DNA of 64,000 nt from Myxococcus fulvus (GCF_900111765.1 NZ_FOIB01000019.1:1-64000); one strand, 5' to 3'; shown: positions 41,465 through 50,889, numbered from the stretch's first letter. Numbers and translations: made by a program. Notes: generated by a model from the letters alone, not told the origin.

Positions 41465-44269
41465 GTGAAGCACCAACGCGTTCGTTCGTACCTGAGATTC
41501 TCGTCCGTTCCCTGGCTCCGGGGCTCCGTCCTGCTGCTCTGCGTGGCCCTGGCCGCGTGTGGAGGAGGGGAGGACAAGAAACCACCCGCTCCTCCTCCAA
41601 CGGCCAACACGGCCCCGTCCGGGCACGACGACCTGCTCGCCACCGATGAGGACACCGCCCTGGTGATTCCGGGCGCGTCGCTCGTCTCCAACGACGTCGA
41701 CGCGGAGGGCGACTCGCTGACGGTGAGCGCCGTCGGCAAGGCGACCCACGGCACCGTCGCGCTGGTGGGTGGCACCATCACCTTCACCCCGGAGGCGGAC
41801 TTCTTCGGAACCGCGACGTTCGAGTACACGGTGGGGGATGGCCGCCTGACGGACGCCGCGCTGGTCACCGTCACGGTCAACGCCGTGAACGATGCCCCCG
41901 TCGCGGTGGATGACAGCGCGAGCACGGACGAGGACGTCGCGCTCGTCATCCCGACGGCCACGCTCGTCACCAACGACACGGATGTCGACGGTGACGTCCT
42001 CCTGGTGACGGGCGTCGGCGCCGCGACGCATGGCACCGTGACGCTCGCGGATGGCAACGTCACCTTCACCCCGGAGGCGAACCACCACGGGAGCGCCAGC
42101 TTCGAGTACACGGTCAGCGACGGGCTGTTGACCCACACCGCCACGGTGGCCGTCACGGTCGACTCCGTGGACGACCCGCCGGTCGCCGTCGCCGACACCG
42201 TGTACGCCGGGAAGAACACCTGGCGGTACATCAAGCGGGAGGAGCTCACCGCGAATGACGACATGGGCGATGGCGCCCTGCTCATCCTCGCCGGCGTGGG
42301 TTCGGCGGTCCATTGCACCGTGAAGATCGACGGCGGGGAGATCGACTTCCAGCCGGAGGAGGACTTCACCGGGTCGGCGACCTTCCAGTACACCGTCAGG
42401 AACCTGACCGGCACCACCAGCGCGATGGTGACCGTCATCGTGGGCGAGCCCCCCGATGCCGTCGCGGACACCGTGAGCACGAACGAGGACACCGAGCTGG
42501 TCATCCCGACGGCCACGCTCGTCGCGAACGACATCGACGTCGACACCGACACCGACGACCTCCTGGTGAGGGCCGTCCACTCGGCCACGCACGGCAGCGT
42601 GACGCTGGAGGGACAGAATGTCCGCTTCACCCCGGAGGCGGACTTCGTCGGGACGGCGACGTTCCAGTACGAGGTCTCCGACAGGGCCGGCTTCGACTTC
42701 GGGATGGTGCGCGTCACCGTCAACCCGGTCAACGACGCCCCCGTGGCCGTCGCGGATTCGGCCATGGCCAGCGCGGAGGTCGCGCTGCGCATCCCCGTGG
42801 CGATGCTCCTCAGCAATGACCGCGATGTGGATGGGGATGCGCTGGCGTTGACCGGCGTCTCGAATGCGAAGAACGGCACGGCCGAGCTCGTCGGTGACGC
42901 CGTGCGATTCACCCCCGCGTCGGGCTTCGTGGGCGCCGCCGGCTTCGACTACCAGGTGGCCGACACCCATGGCGCGACCGGGACCGGCTCGGTCGAAGTG
43001 CGTGTGCGTGGCTACGCGGTGAAGTCCGTCTTCGCCGGGGTGGGCACCACCTGCGCCGTCTTCACGGATGGGCGGCTCAAGTGCTGGGGGGAGAACAGCA
43101 GGGGGCAGTTGGGGCTCGAGCACGTCGTCAATCGAGGAGGGGGCCGTGGCTCCATCCTGATGGACAGCCTCCCCTTCGTTCGCGTGGGCACGGGCCTTCG
43201 GGTGTCGGCGATGGGGCTGGGGAGTGGTTTCAGCTGCGCGCTCCTCGAGGGGGGCTCGGTCAAGTGCTGGGGTGACAACGAGCAGGGCCAGCTGGGGCTC
43301 GGCGACCTGCAGCGCCGCGGAGACAACGCTGGCGAGATGGGTGACGCGCTGCCCACGGTGAACCTGGGCACGGGGCGGACCGCGAAGGCGCTCGCCGTCG
43401 GTCTGTCTCACTCGTGCGCCATCGTCGATGATGGCTCGGTCAAGTGCTGGGGGAACAACGGCTCGGGGCAGCTCGGGCTCGGTGACACGGAGCACCGCGG
43501 GGACAGCGCTGGCGAGATGGGGGATGCGCTGCCTGTCGTGAGTCTCGGCGCGGGGCGGACCGCGAAGGCGGTCGTCGCGGGAGAGTTCCACACGTGCGCG
43601 CTCCTGGATGACGACTCCGTCAAGTGCTGGGGGAACAACGGTTCGGGGCAGCTGGGGCTCGGTGACACGGATTTTCGTGGAGATGGCGCGGGTGAGATGG
43701 GCGATGCACTGCCCACGGTGAACCTGGGCACGGGGCGGACCGCGAAAGTGCTCGCCACCCGTGGGTCCTCCACGTGCGCGCTCCTGGATGACGGCACCGT
43801 CAAGTGCTGGGGCTCCAACACGTATGGCGCGCTCGGGCTCGGCGACAGGGTGCGCCGGGGCGATGGCCCGGGTGAGATGGGTGACGCGCTGCCTCGAGTC
43901 AATCTGGGGACGGGACGGACCGTGAAAGCCATCACCCTGGGCGGCAGCTTCGCGTGCGCGCTCCTGGATGACGGTACCGTCAAGTGCTGGGGCAACGGCG
44001 ACCGGGGGCAACTGGGGACCGGTGATCCGGAGCCCCGCGGAGGTCTGCCGGGCCAGATGGGTGACGCGCTGCCTCGGGTGGACCTCGGCGCGGGCCGCGT
44101 CGTGACCGCCCTCTCGGCGGGCTTCATCCACGGTTGCGCCACCTTCGACGATGGCAACGTCAAGTGCTGGGGCTCCAACGCCAGCGGCCAGCTCGGACTC
44201 GACGACGAGGACGACCGCGGAGACCACCTGGGCGAGATGGGCGAAGCGCTCCCTCCCGTCGAGCTGTAG
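41465..44269 (+). CDS. Lipoprotein with cadherin-like tandem domains and RCC1 propeller
   Basis: 934 aa from GTG 41465 (a GTG 12 bp upstream is an alternative). The signal ends at VALAAC and is followed by GGGEDKK. Five Big_9/cadherin-like repeats (VAVDDSASTDEDVALVIPTA pattern; ~50-510) precede seven RCC1 blades of about 60 aa (VKCWGNNGSGQLGLGD...). Each blade has a paired Cys (TCALLDD...VKCWG) that may stabilise it by disulfide. It is probably an extracellular adhesion or receptor protein. Confidence 0.82.
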   Translation: MKHQRVRSYLRFSSVPWLRGSVLLLCVALAACGGGEDKKPPAPPPTANTAPSGHDDLLATDEDTALVIPGASLVSNDVDAEGDSLTVSAVGKATHGTVALVGGTITFTPEADFFGTATFEYTVGDGRLTDAALVTVTVNAVNDAPVAVDDSASTDEDVALVIPTATLVTNDTDVDGDVLLVTGVGAATHGTVTLADGNVTFTPEANHHGSASFEYTVSDGLLTHTATVAVTVDSVDDPPVAVADTVYAGKNTWRYIKREELTANDDMGDGALLILAGVGSAVHCTVKIDGGEIDFQPEEDFTGSATFQYTVRNLTGTTSAMVTVIVGEPPDAVADTVSTNEDTELVIPTATLVANDIDVDTDTDDLLVRAVHSATHGSVTLEGQNVRFTPEADFVGTATFQYEVSDRAGFDFGMVRVTVNPVNDAPVAVADSAMASAEVALRIPVAMLLSNDRDVDGDALALTGVSNAKNGTAELVGDAVRFTPASGFVGAAGFDYQVADTHGATGTGSVEVRVRGYAVKSVFAGVGTTCAVFTDGRLKCWGENSRGQLGLEHVVNRGGGRGSILMDSLPFVRVGTGLRVSAMGLGSGFSCALLEGGSVKCWGDNEQGQLGLGDLQRRGDNAGEMGDALPTVNLGTGRTAKALAVGLSHSCAIVDDGSVKCWGNNGSGQLGLGDTEHRGDSAGEMGDALPVVSLGAGRTAKAVVAGEFHTCALLDDDSVKCWGNNGSGQLGLGDTDFRGDGAGEMGDALPTVNLGTGRTAKVLATRGSSTCALLDDGTVKCWGSNTYGALGLGDRVRRGDGPGEMGDALPRVNLGTGRTVKAITLGGSFACALLDDGTVKCWGNGDRGQLGTGDPEPRGGLPGQMGDALPRVDLGAGRVVTALSAGFIHGCATFDDGNVKCWGSNASGQLGLDDEDDRGDHLGEMGEALPPVEL
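43075..44268. repeat. Seven ~180-bp tandem RCC1-coding repeats
   Basis: The DNA of the C-terminal half repeats with a period of about 180 bases. Runs such as GTCAAGTGCTGGGG, GAGATGGG(T/C)GA(C/T)GC and GGCGCGGGGCGGACCGCGAAGG recur almost unchanged between units, more so for units 2-5, which suggests recent duplication. Confidence 0.7.
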
Positions 44270-44281
44270 TCACACGAGGAC

Positions 44282-44314
44282 GGCGCGGACGGGCGAGGTG
44301 GGCCCGTCCGCGCC
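44282..44314. terminator. Strong bidirectional hairpin terminator
   Basis: GGCGCGGACGGGC / GCCCGTCCGCGCC, a 13-bp perfect stem with a 7-base loop, lies between the convergent RCC1-lipoprotein and SDR genes. It is the strongest hairpin seen in the window. Confidence 0.75.
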
Positions 44315-44317
44315 TGC

Positions 44318-45202
44318 TCAGGTCTGGCAGTAGTCGGGATGCTCGAGGTCCGCGAGCAACGTCGGTCCGGTGGGTTGCCATCCCAGCACGGCCCGCGTGC
44401 GTTCACTCGCGGCCGGCATGTCGGACAAGGCGAAGTTCGCCAGCCAGCCGAAGTGCTCGCGGCCGCGCGACTCGACGGGCACGCCCAGGCGGCGGCCGAT
44501 GGCGTGCGCGATGTCGCGCAGGGCGACGCCTTGCTCCGCGACGGCGTGATAGGCGCGCTCGCTCACACCGCGCTCCAGCGCCAGTCGATACAGCCGGCCG
44601 GCATCCGACACGTGCACGGCGGACCAGCGGTTCGTCCCCTCGCCGAGGTACGCCGAGACGCCCTTCTCGCGCGCCAGTCGAATCAGGAAGGGGACGAAGC
44701 CGGAGTCGCCCACGCCATGGACGGTGGGCGGCAGCCGCACCGTGGCCACGCGGACGCCGCGCTCGGCCAGCGCGATGGCCGTGGTCTCGGAGCGGCGCGG
44801 GTAGTCGGGGTGGTCGACGGGCAGGTCGGCCTCGGTGGGCACGCGGCCGGGCGTCAGCCGTGCCAGGCCGGAGGTCACCAGCAGCGGCTTGTCCGTGCCC
44901 GCCAGGGCCTCACCCAGCACTTCGATGGCGCGCTGGTCCTGTCTGGCGTTGTCGGCGAACTTCGAGAAGTCGTGGTTGAAGGCGAGATGGATGACCGCAT
45001 CGGCCTGTCTGGCCGCTTCGGCCAGCGGCCCCAGGTCATCCAGGGTGGCGTGCAGCACCCGGGCGCCGGTCCGCGCCAGCCCGGCCGCCTTGTCCTCCGA
45101 GCGGGCGAGCCCCAGCACCTGATGCCCCGCTGTCAGCAGCTCCTGCACCACCCGGGAGCCGACCCAGCCAGTGGCTCCAGTGACGAACACGTTCATGTGC
45201 AT
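44318..45202 (-). CDS. Atypical SDR / NAD(P)-binding epimerase-like protein
   Basis: 294 aa. The NmrA/SDR-a type Rossmann motif is VTGATGWVGS (~7-16), with LGLARSEDKA after it and the substrate-domain patterns HGVGDSGFVPFLI and WSAVHVSDAGRLY. It is probably an NAD(P)H-dependent reductase or redox-sensing protein. ATG 45196 (MNVFVTG) is as likely a start as 45202. It is divergent from an MmyB-like regulator. Confidence 0.85.
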   Translation of the reverse strand: MHMNVFVTGATGWVGSRVVQELLTAGHQVLGLARSEDKAAGLARTGARVLHATLDDLGPLAEAARQADAVIHLAFNHDFSKFADNARQDQRAIEVLGEALAGTDKPLLVTSGLARLTPGRVPTEADLPVDHPDYPRRSETTAIALAERGVRVATVRLPPTVHGVGDSGFVPFLIRLAREKGVSAYLGEGTNRWSAVHVSDAGRLYRLALERGVSERAYHAVAEQGVALRDIAHAIGRRLGVPVESRGREHFGWLANFALSDMPAASERTRAVLGWQPTGPTLLADLEHPDYCQT

Positions 45203-45297
45203 CTCCTGTTTGCGTGAGGCGGAGGCACTGTGAGGGCGTTCGCCATCCTGTTAAAGTCGAGAGGTTATCCAGGTATATCGACCAACAGGATGGGCTC

Positions 45298-46125
45298 ATG
45301 GCCAACGAGACTCCGCTGGGTGCCTATTTGAGGGAGCGGCGGACCCGGCTCGACCCCGTCGCGCTGGGCTATCCGGCCGGTCGGCGGCGCACGGCGGGGC
45401 TGCGGCGCGAGGAGGTGGCGCAGCGGGCCAACATCAGTCCCACCTGGTACAGCTGGCTGGAGCAGGGGCGGGGTGGCGCGCCCTCGGCGCAGGTGTTGGA
45501 CCGCCTGGCGCAGGCGCTGATGCTGACCGACGTCGAGCGCGAGCACCTGTTCCTGCTGGGGTTGGGGCGCCCGCCGGAGGTGCGCTACCGGCCCGTCGAA
45601 GGTGTCACGCCGCGCTTGCAGCGTGTGCTGGATGCGATGGGCGCCTGCCCGGCGATGGTGCACACCGCGACGTGGGACATCGTGGCCTGGAATCGCGCCG
45701 CGACCGTGGTCCTGTCCGACTACGGCACGCTGCCGCCGGACCGCCGCAACGTGCTGCGCCAGATATTCCTGAACCCGAAGGCGCGCGAGCTCAACTTCGA
45801 TTGGGAAGCGGTGGCGCGGTTCGTGGTCGGTGTGTTCCGCGGCGCCGCGGCGCGCGCCGGGGCGGCCGAGGCGGTGCAGCCGATGGTGGATGAGCTGTGC
45901 CGGGACAGCCCGGACTTCGCGGCGATGTGGCGCGACAACGACGTGAGGAGCTTCGGCGAGGGCGTGAAGCGGTTGCGCCATCCCGTGCTGGGCGCCATCA
46001 CGTTGGAGTACTCGTCGTTCTCCGTGGATGGCCGGCCCGACCTGTCCATGCTGGTCTACAACCCGATGGAGGAGGCGGACGCGGTGAAGATTCGCGGGTT
46101 GATGGATGGGCTCACGTCGCGCTGA
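45298..46125 (+). CDS. MmyB-like helix-turn-helix regulator
   Basis: 275 aa. An XRE-type helix-turn-helix (RRTAGLRREEVAQRANISPT, about 30-80) is followed by an MmyB-like ligand-binding domain (VHTATWDIVAWNRAATVVL). Such regulators of actinobacterial type usually sit divergent from one NAD(P)-binding SDR, as here, and repress it. ATG 45298 is preferred over the GTG 28 codons upstream because the intergenic sequence would otherwise be coding. Confidence 0.87.
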   Translation: MANETPLGAYLRERRTRLDPVALGYPAGRRRTAGLRREEVAQRANISPTWYSWLEQGRGGAPSAQVLDRLAQALMLTDVEREHLFLLGLGRPPEVRYRPVEGVTPRLQRVLDAMGACPAMVHTATWDIVAWNRAATVVLSDYGTLPPDRRNVLRQIFLNPKARELNFDWEAVARFVVGVFRGAAARAGAAEAVQPMVDELCRDSPDFAAMWRDNDVRSFGEGVKRLRHPVLGAITLEYSSFSVDGRPDLSMLVYNPMEEADAVKIRGLMDGLTSR

Positions 46126-46217
46126 GCGCGCCCCAGGGCCGTCAGACGCGGAAGGGGAATCGTCGCGCCAGCCCGAGGCGGAGCAGGCGTGCACGGAGTG
46201 GCTGACGAAGCGACCGG

Positions 46218-46236
46218 AGCCCGTGGGGCCCGGGCT
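46218..46236 (-). terminator. Short hairpin after the AraC gene
   Basis: AGCCCG, seven bases, CGGGCT sits immediately downstream of the AraC stop codon on the minus strand, between it and the convergent MmyB-like gene. Weak candidate. Confidence 0.3.
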
Positions 46237-47019
46237 TCAGCTGATCAGCTCCGTCGCTCGGAGCTCGCCGAGAAACCCCTGGGGCGTCAGGCCTGTGAAC
46301 GCGCGGAACTCGGCGATGAGGTGCGCCTGGTCGTAGTAGCCGGCGTCGGCGGCGATGTTGGCCCAGTGGGCATGTTCGTCCTCGGACGCGGCGCGGAGCG
46401 CGCGATGGAAGCGGACGAGCCTGGCGAAGGCCTTGGGGCCCACGCCGACGGTCTCGCGGAACACGCGACGCAGATGTCGCTCGCTCACCCCGATGTCACC
46501 CGCGACGTCGTTCACCGTGCCGTTCGCGAGCCTCTCGGCGGCGTCCAGGGTGAGTCGAGGAGGCGCGCGGCGCCCGCCCGTGCGAGCGAGGCGTTCGGCG
46601 ATGGCGCTCTCCAGGATTGCCGCCGCCTGGGCGGTGTCGTCGGTGTCGCCGAGCCGCTCGAAGAGCCGCTGGGCCGTGGCGTCGCCCCACAGGTCCTCGA
46701 GTGCGACGATGCCTCCGACCAGGGCGGAGGCCGGGACGCCGAGCACCGCCTCGTGCGCGCCCAGGTGAAGCCGCGCCGTCACGGTCCGCTGGCCGCTGTG
46801 AATGCGCTTGCGACGCACCCGCTGTGTTCCGCCCATCGCGTGGGCATCCAGGCCCCTTCGCGCCGCCGGCCCGAACCGAACGACGAGATGGACCTCGGGG
46901 CGCGGAATCAGGAGGCCCCGCACGTCATGGTCACGCTCGTCCACGAACAGCGCCGCGACGGCGGACGCGACCGAGGCGCCTGGTGCGATGTGACTGCGAT
47001 GGACGAGGCCCGCATGCAT
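46237..47019 (-). CDS. AraC-family transcriptional regulator
   Basis: 260 aa. The N-terminal sensing domain (~1-130) is of the kind found in DUF6597-type AraC proteins, and the C-terminal AraC helix-turn-helix (VNDVAGDIGVSERHLRRVFR; AADAGYYDQAHLIAEFRAF) is clear. It is divergent from an epimerase gene, with 98 bp between the start codons, and probably regulates it. Confidence 0.87.
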   Translation of the reverse strand: MHAGLVHRSHIAPGASVASAVAALFVDERDHDVRGLLIPRPEVHLVVRFGPAARRGLDAHAMGGTQRVRRKRIHSGQRTVTARLHLGAHEAVLGVPASALVGGIVALEDLWGDATAQRLFERLGDTDDTAQAAAILESAIAERLARTGGRRAPPRLTLDAAERLANGTVNDVAGDIGVSERHLRRVFRETVGVGPKAFARLVRFHRALRAASEDEHAHWANIAADAGYYDQAHLIAEFRAFTGLTPQGFLGELRATELIS

Positions 47020-47117
47020 GCGCTGACTCTGGCTCGCGCTCGACGGTGGCGCAAGCGTGGGTGCACGTGTCCGTTTTCTCCAATCTTCGCCGCGCCTCGG
47101 CGGGCAACGTTCGGCCC

Positions 47118-47945
47118 ATGAAAATCCTTGTCACCGGAGCGACCGGAAAGGTCGGAAGCCGACTCACCCAGCGACTGGCCGAGCGTGGCCACGAAGTGCG
47201 CGCCCTCGTCCGCGAGCCATCACGTGCTGTCTTCCCGAAGGCGGCGCGGGTGGAACTCGCCCGGGGCGACCTGCTCGACGCGGGCTCGCTGGCGCCCGCC
47301 GTGCGCGGCGTCGACGCCGTGGTCCACTGCGCCGCGTTCTTCCGCGGAGCGACGCCCGAGCAGGCGCACGCGGTCAATGACCTGGGCACGCAGCACCTCG
47401 CGGCCGCCGCCCGTGCCGCATCCGTGAAGCGCTTCATCTTCACGAGCACGGGCCTGGTCCATGGCTCGACGGGGGGGCGCCTCGTCGGCGAGGACGACCC
47501 CTGTGCGCCGACCGTGGCCTATCCCGTGAGCAAGCTCGCCGCCGAGCGCTTCCTGCTCGGAGTCGAAGGGCTCGACGTGCGGGTGCTGCGCCTGCCGTTC
47601 GTGTACGGCGATGGGGACCCCCACATCGCGGAGGTGGTGCCGATGATGCGCGGCTTCCCGGCGGCCCAACGCATGTCGATTGCCCACCACGCCGACATCG
47701 CGCAGGCCGTCGCGCGCCTGCTCGAGGCGCCTTCGCCCAAACACCACATCTACAACGTCGTCGACGACGAGGCGCCCGACCTCGCCACGCTCTTCGCATC
47801 GGTGGGGGAACCGCCGCCCGACGGCTCGAATGCTGACTTCGCGCGCGCTTTCGACGTGCTCCTCGATGGGCGCCGCATCCGCGAAGACCTGGGGTTCAAG
47901 CCCGGGTTCCCCCGCCTCGCCGACGCGCTCGCGGCGGGTGCATAG
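47118..47945 (+). CDS. NAD-dependent epimerase/dehydratase family protein
   Basis: 275 aa. Extended-SDR Rossmann motif VTGATGKVGS, then VVHCAAFFRG, FIFTSTGLVHG and the catalytic YPVSK. The C-terminal region is short, so the substrate is not predictable. It begins at ATG 47118 after the divergent AraC gene and ends 21 bp from the convergent PIG-L gene. Confidence 0.88.
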   Translation: MKILVTGATGKVGSRLTQRLAERGHEVRALVREPSRAVFPKAARVELARGDLLDAGSLAPAVRGVDAVVHCAAFFRGATPEQAHAVNDLGTQHLAAAARAASVKRFIFTSTGLVHGSTGGRLVGEDDPCAPTVAYPVSKLAAERFLLGVEGLDVRVLRLPFVYGDGDPHIAEVVPMMRGFPAAQRMSIAHHADIAQAVARLLEAPSPKHHIYNVVDDEAPDLATLFASVGEPPPDGSNADFARAFDVLLDGRRIREDLGFKPGFPRLADALAAGA

Positions 47946-47966
47946 AACCGATAGCCGAGCCGTGAA

Positions 47967-48740
47967 TCAGGCCGGGGATGCCGTCGGGAGTACCTGGCCC
48001 AGGAAGAGCTCCGCGGCTCCCGAACGTCCGTGGGCCGCCGCCTCCCGGTGGTGGAAGGCCTGGAGCATCGGTGCCACGCCCTCCGCGCCTCCGAACTGGA
48101 AGCCCAGCTGGGTGCCGTAGCAGAGACAGCCCTCCAGCTTGGTCGTCAGGTGCGCCGTGATGTCCACCGCGAGGGGCCGCTGCTCCCGAGGGAGCGCCGG
48201 GTCAGGCTTCGCGTCTGGCTGACGCACGGCGTAGGGCGTGTCCCGGTAATACCAGACGCGGTGGGACGGAATGCCCAACCCCCGCACCGCGCGCACCACC
48301 TGCACGTGGTCCACGTGGCTCCCCAGCGCCTGCGGCACGAAGACCCGGCTCGGCGTCAGCTCCCACAACACCGGCTTCAGCCGCCGCGCCACCTCCGCCT
48401 GGATGGCGTCATCCGCTCGCGGGGGCTGGAACAGCGCCTCCGCGCTCGCGTAGCCCCGGTGCGGCGCCTCCTCCAGGTCCCCCCAGGCCAGGACGTCCAC
48501 GCCCAGCCGCTTCGCGAACGCCCGGTCCTCCTCGCGCCGGAGGGCCATGTAGTCCACCTCTGGCCCCAGCCCCTTCGCTGTCTGGCATTCCAGCGCGAAG
48601 CCCTGGGGCTCCGCCACCGAGCGTGTGAAGACGGTGATGAGCGCTACCGTCCACCCCTTCGACTTCAAGGCCGCCAGCGTCCCCCCACACGAGAAGGCCA
48701 CGTCGTCCAGGTGCGGCGACACGAAGAGCGCGGTGCTCAT
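47967..48740 (-). CDS. PIG-L/LmbE-family deacetylase (MshB-like)
   Basis: 257 aa. The zinc motif PHLDD (His10, Asp12-13) with GGTLAAL, and the second metal element HVDHVQVV, are intact. PIG-L enzymes remove N-acetyl from GlcNAc-linked substrates, for example GlcNAc-inositol in mycothiol synthesis (MshB), GlcNAc-malate (BshB) or GlcNAc-PI. It is the last gene of a nine-gene run and overlaps the glycosyltransferase gene by 4 bp (ATGA). Its immediate neighbour fits the substrate: a GT4 enzyme could supply the GlcNAc-inositol. Confidence 0.87.
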   Translation of the reverse strand: MSTALFVSPHLDDVAFSCGGTLAALKSKGWTVALITVFTRSVAEPQGFALECQTAKGLGPEVDYMALRREEDRAFAKRLGVDVLAWGDLEEAPHRGYASAEALFQPPRADDAIQAEVARRLKPVLWELTPSRVFVPQALGSHVDHVQVVRAVRGLGIPSHRVWYYRDTPYAVRQPDAKPDPALPREQRPLAVDITAHLTTKLEGCLCYGTQLGFQFGGAEGVAPMLQAFHHREAAAHGRSGAAELFLGQVLPTASPA

Positions 48741-50023
48741 AACAGGTGCGGCGCCGCCCGGAACCTGCACGAGGGGTCCGCGCTCTGCTGCGTCGTCGCC
48801 GGGTCATACAGGCGGGTCCACCGCGTGTCCGGCTGCGTGCCCGTCAGCGCCGTGTACACCCCCTGAATCTGTCGTCCCACCGTCCGCCACGAGTACAGCT
48901 CCCGCACCTCGCGCAGCGCCGTCGTCGCCAGCCGCCTTCGCAGTGGCGCGTCGTCCATCAGCCGCCCCATGGCCTCCGCCAGCGCGTCGCTGTCCTTCGG
49001 CGGCACCAACAGCCCGTCCCGCCCGTCCTCCAGACAGTCCACCACCCCCACCGCCCTCGTCGACACGATGGGGAGCCCGGACGCCATCGCCTCCAGCAAC
49101 GTGTTGGAGAACCCCTCCGAATACGTGGGCGACACGAACATGTCCCCACTCCGGTACAGGTCCGGCGCCTGCGCGTAGGTGGACACCCCCGTCAGCTCCA
49201 CCGTGCCCCGAAGCCCCTCCGCGTCCACGCGCGCGCGCACCGCCGCCACGTCCGGTCCGATGCCAGACACGCGCAGCCGGAACCGGCGCCCCTCCGCCAC
49301 CAGTCGCTTCGCCGCGTCCAGCAGCTCCATCACGCCTTTTCGCGCGTCCACCCGGCCGTGGTACAGCCACACCGGCACGTCTTGCGGCTCCCCCAGCCGC
49401 GACTCGTTCCGCGGATGGAAGCGCTGCGTGTCCGTGGCGCCCGGGACGATGGTGAACCGCTCCAGCGGCGTCCCATGGTGCCCCCGCACCTCCTCCGCGA
49501 AGGACCGGCTGCCAATCAACAGCGCCCCCGAGTGGCCCAGCACCGCGAGCATCGCCTGCTTGTGCGTCCCACAGCACGTCCCCACCCAGTGTCCGTCCCC
49601 GCCCTGGATGGAGACGACGTTGGGCAATCCCAGACGCCGCGAGGCCTCCAGCGCCGCCAGGCCACAGGGATAGCCATACTGCGCGTGGATGAAGTCGAAG
49701 GGCCGGCGCCGGTGCTCGCGAACCACCGTCTCCACCAAATCCTCCACGTCCTGCTCGAAGCTGGCGGGCTGCCCCTGGTTGATGCGTTGCTCGCCCCGCG
49801 ATTCGCACCCCAGCACGTGCGCGCCCGGAATCCCCGGCGGTGGCCCGCCCCCATACACCGCCATGCCCGCGGCGTCGTTGCGGTACTGGCTCACCATCGT
49901 CACGTCATGCCCGCACGCGACCAGCTCCCGCACCAGATTGAGCGCATAGACACTCATCCCCGAGATGGCTGGGAAGAAGCGCCGGGAGATGAAGCAGATT
50001 CGCGCCGGGCTCACCGTGTTCAC
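48737..50023 (-). CDS. GT4-family glycosyltransferase (MshA-like)
   Basis: 428 aa from GTG 50023, which overlaps the isomerase stop codon (GTGA). The GT-B fold has the N-lobe ISRRFFPAISGMSVYALNLV, the C-lobe hinge region YHGRVDARKGV and the donor-binding EGFSNTLLEAMASGLP (E-x7-E). MshA, which joins UDP-GlcNAc to inositol phosphate, is one GT4 precedent; PIG-A is another. The pairing with Ino1 and PIG-L supports a GlcNAc-cyclitol transfer, but the acceptor is inferred only. Confidence 0.85.
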   Translation of the reverse strand: MNTVSPARICFISRRFFPAISGMSVYALNLVRELVACGHDVTMVSQYRNDAAGMAVYGGGPPPGIPGAHVLGCESRGEQRINQGQPASFEQDVEDLVETVVREHRRRPFDFIHAQYGYPCGLAALEASRRLGLPNVVSIQGGDGHWVGTCCGTHKQAMLAVLGHSGALLIGSRSFAEEVRGHHGTPLERFTIVPGATDTQRFHPRNESRLGEPQDVPVWLYHGRVDARKGVMELLDAAKRLVAEGRRFRLRVSGIGPDVAAVRARVDAEGLRGTVELTGVSTYAQAPDLYRSGDMFVSPTYSEGFSNTLLEAMASGLPIVSTRAVGVVDCLEDGRDGLLVPPKDSDALAEAMGRLMDDAPLRRRLATTALREVRELYSWRTVGRQIQGVYTALTGTQPDTRWTRLYDPATTQQSADPSCRFRAAPHLL

Positions 50024-50886
50024 GCCGCCACCTCCGCGCCCGTGGGCAGGTGCGCCTTCAGCCACTCCAGCGCCCCGGGCACCATTTCGTGCGCCCGGTG
50101 CGCGTCGCGGGACAGCTCCACGCACACCAATTGCTCGTAGCCCGCGCGCGTCAGCTCCCGCAGCACCGACGGCACGTCCACGTCGCCCTCGCCGAACGGC
50201 AGGTGCTCATGCACGCCGCGCTTCATGTCCTCCAGCGCCACCGTGCCCAGAACCGGCGCGAACTCGCGCACCGCCTCCGCCGGCGCCCGCTCGCCGGTCA
50301 CCAGCAGGTGCCCCACGTCCAGGGCCAGCCGAACCGGAGGAGCGCCCGTCGCGACCACCCGCGTCTGCAGCAGGCCCCAGCCGTCCACGGTGTCCACCAG
50401 CATGCCCGGCTCCGGCTCCACGGCCAGCACCACCCCGCGCGCCGCCGCGTACTCCGACAGCCGGGCCACTCCGTCCACCAGCCACGGCCAGGCGGCCTCC
50501 TGCGTCACCTCGGCGCGAGGCACCCCCGCCCAGAAGGACACCGCTTCACCCCGACACGTCGCGCACACGTCCACCGCGCGCTTCAGGAACTCCAGGCGCC
50601 GGGCCCGACCCGCGGCGTCCGGCGTGATGAGCGTGGGCTCATGCTTGCGCCGAGGGTCCAGCAGGAATCTCGCCCCCGTCTCCACCACCAGCCCCAGCCC
50701 CAGCCGCTCCAGCAGCGCGGCCAGCTGGCCGCTCCTCTGTTCGAAGTCCGGCGCGAACGGGTCGAAGTGGTGGTGGTCCAGCGTCAACGCGACGCCGTCG
50801 TAGCCGCTGTCCGCGATGAGGCGCAGCGCGTCCTCGAAGCGATGGTTGGACACGCCGTTGGTGTTGTAGGCGAAGCGCAGCGCCAT
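50020..50886 (-). CDS. Sugar-phosphate isomerase/epimerase-like TIM barrel
   Basis: 288 aa of the xylose-isomerase-like AP-endonuclease-2 superfamily (IolE/IolI/EboE type). Metal-binding positions are visible: Glu in AVEPEPG, Asp-Val-Gly-His in ALDVGHLL, and His/Glu in the GTVALEDMKRGVHEHLPF strand. IolI/IolE act on inosose, so a cyclitol substrate fits the neighbouring Gfo/Idh and Ino1 genes. It overlaps the glycosyltransferase start by 4 bp and is 3 bp from the YcaO stop. Confidence 0.83.
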   Translation of the reverse strand: MALRFAYNTNGVSNHRFEDALRLIADSGYDGVALTLDHHHFDPFAPDFEQRSGQLAALLERLGLGLVVETGARFLLDPRRKHEPTLITPDAAGRARRLEFLKRAVDVCATCRGEAVSFWAGVPRAEVTQEAAWPWLVDGVARLSEYAAARGVVLAVEPEPGMLVDTVDGWGLLQTRVVATGAPPVRLALDVGHLLVTGERAPAEAVREFAPVLGTVALEDMKRGVHEHLPFGEGDVDVPSVLRELTRAGYEQLVCVELSRDAHRAHEMVPGALEWLKAHLPTGAEVAA

Positions 50887-50889
50887 GGC

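Noticed and set aside
41402..44227. 941-codon open frame antisense to the RCC1 lipoprotein gene
   Set aside because: It mirrors the codon periodicity of a repeat-rich lipoprotein; composition is Arg/His/Val-rich with no motif, ribosome binding site or family, which is typical of antisense shadows in high-GC DNA.
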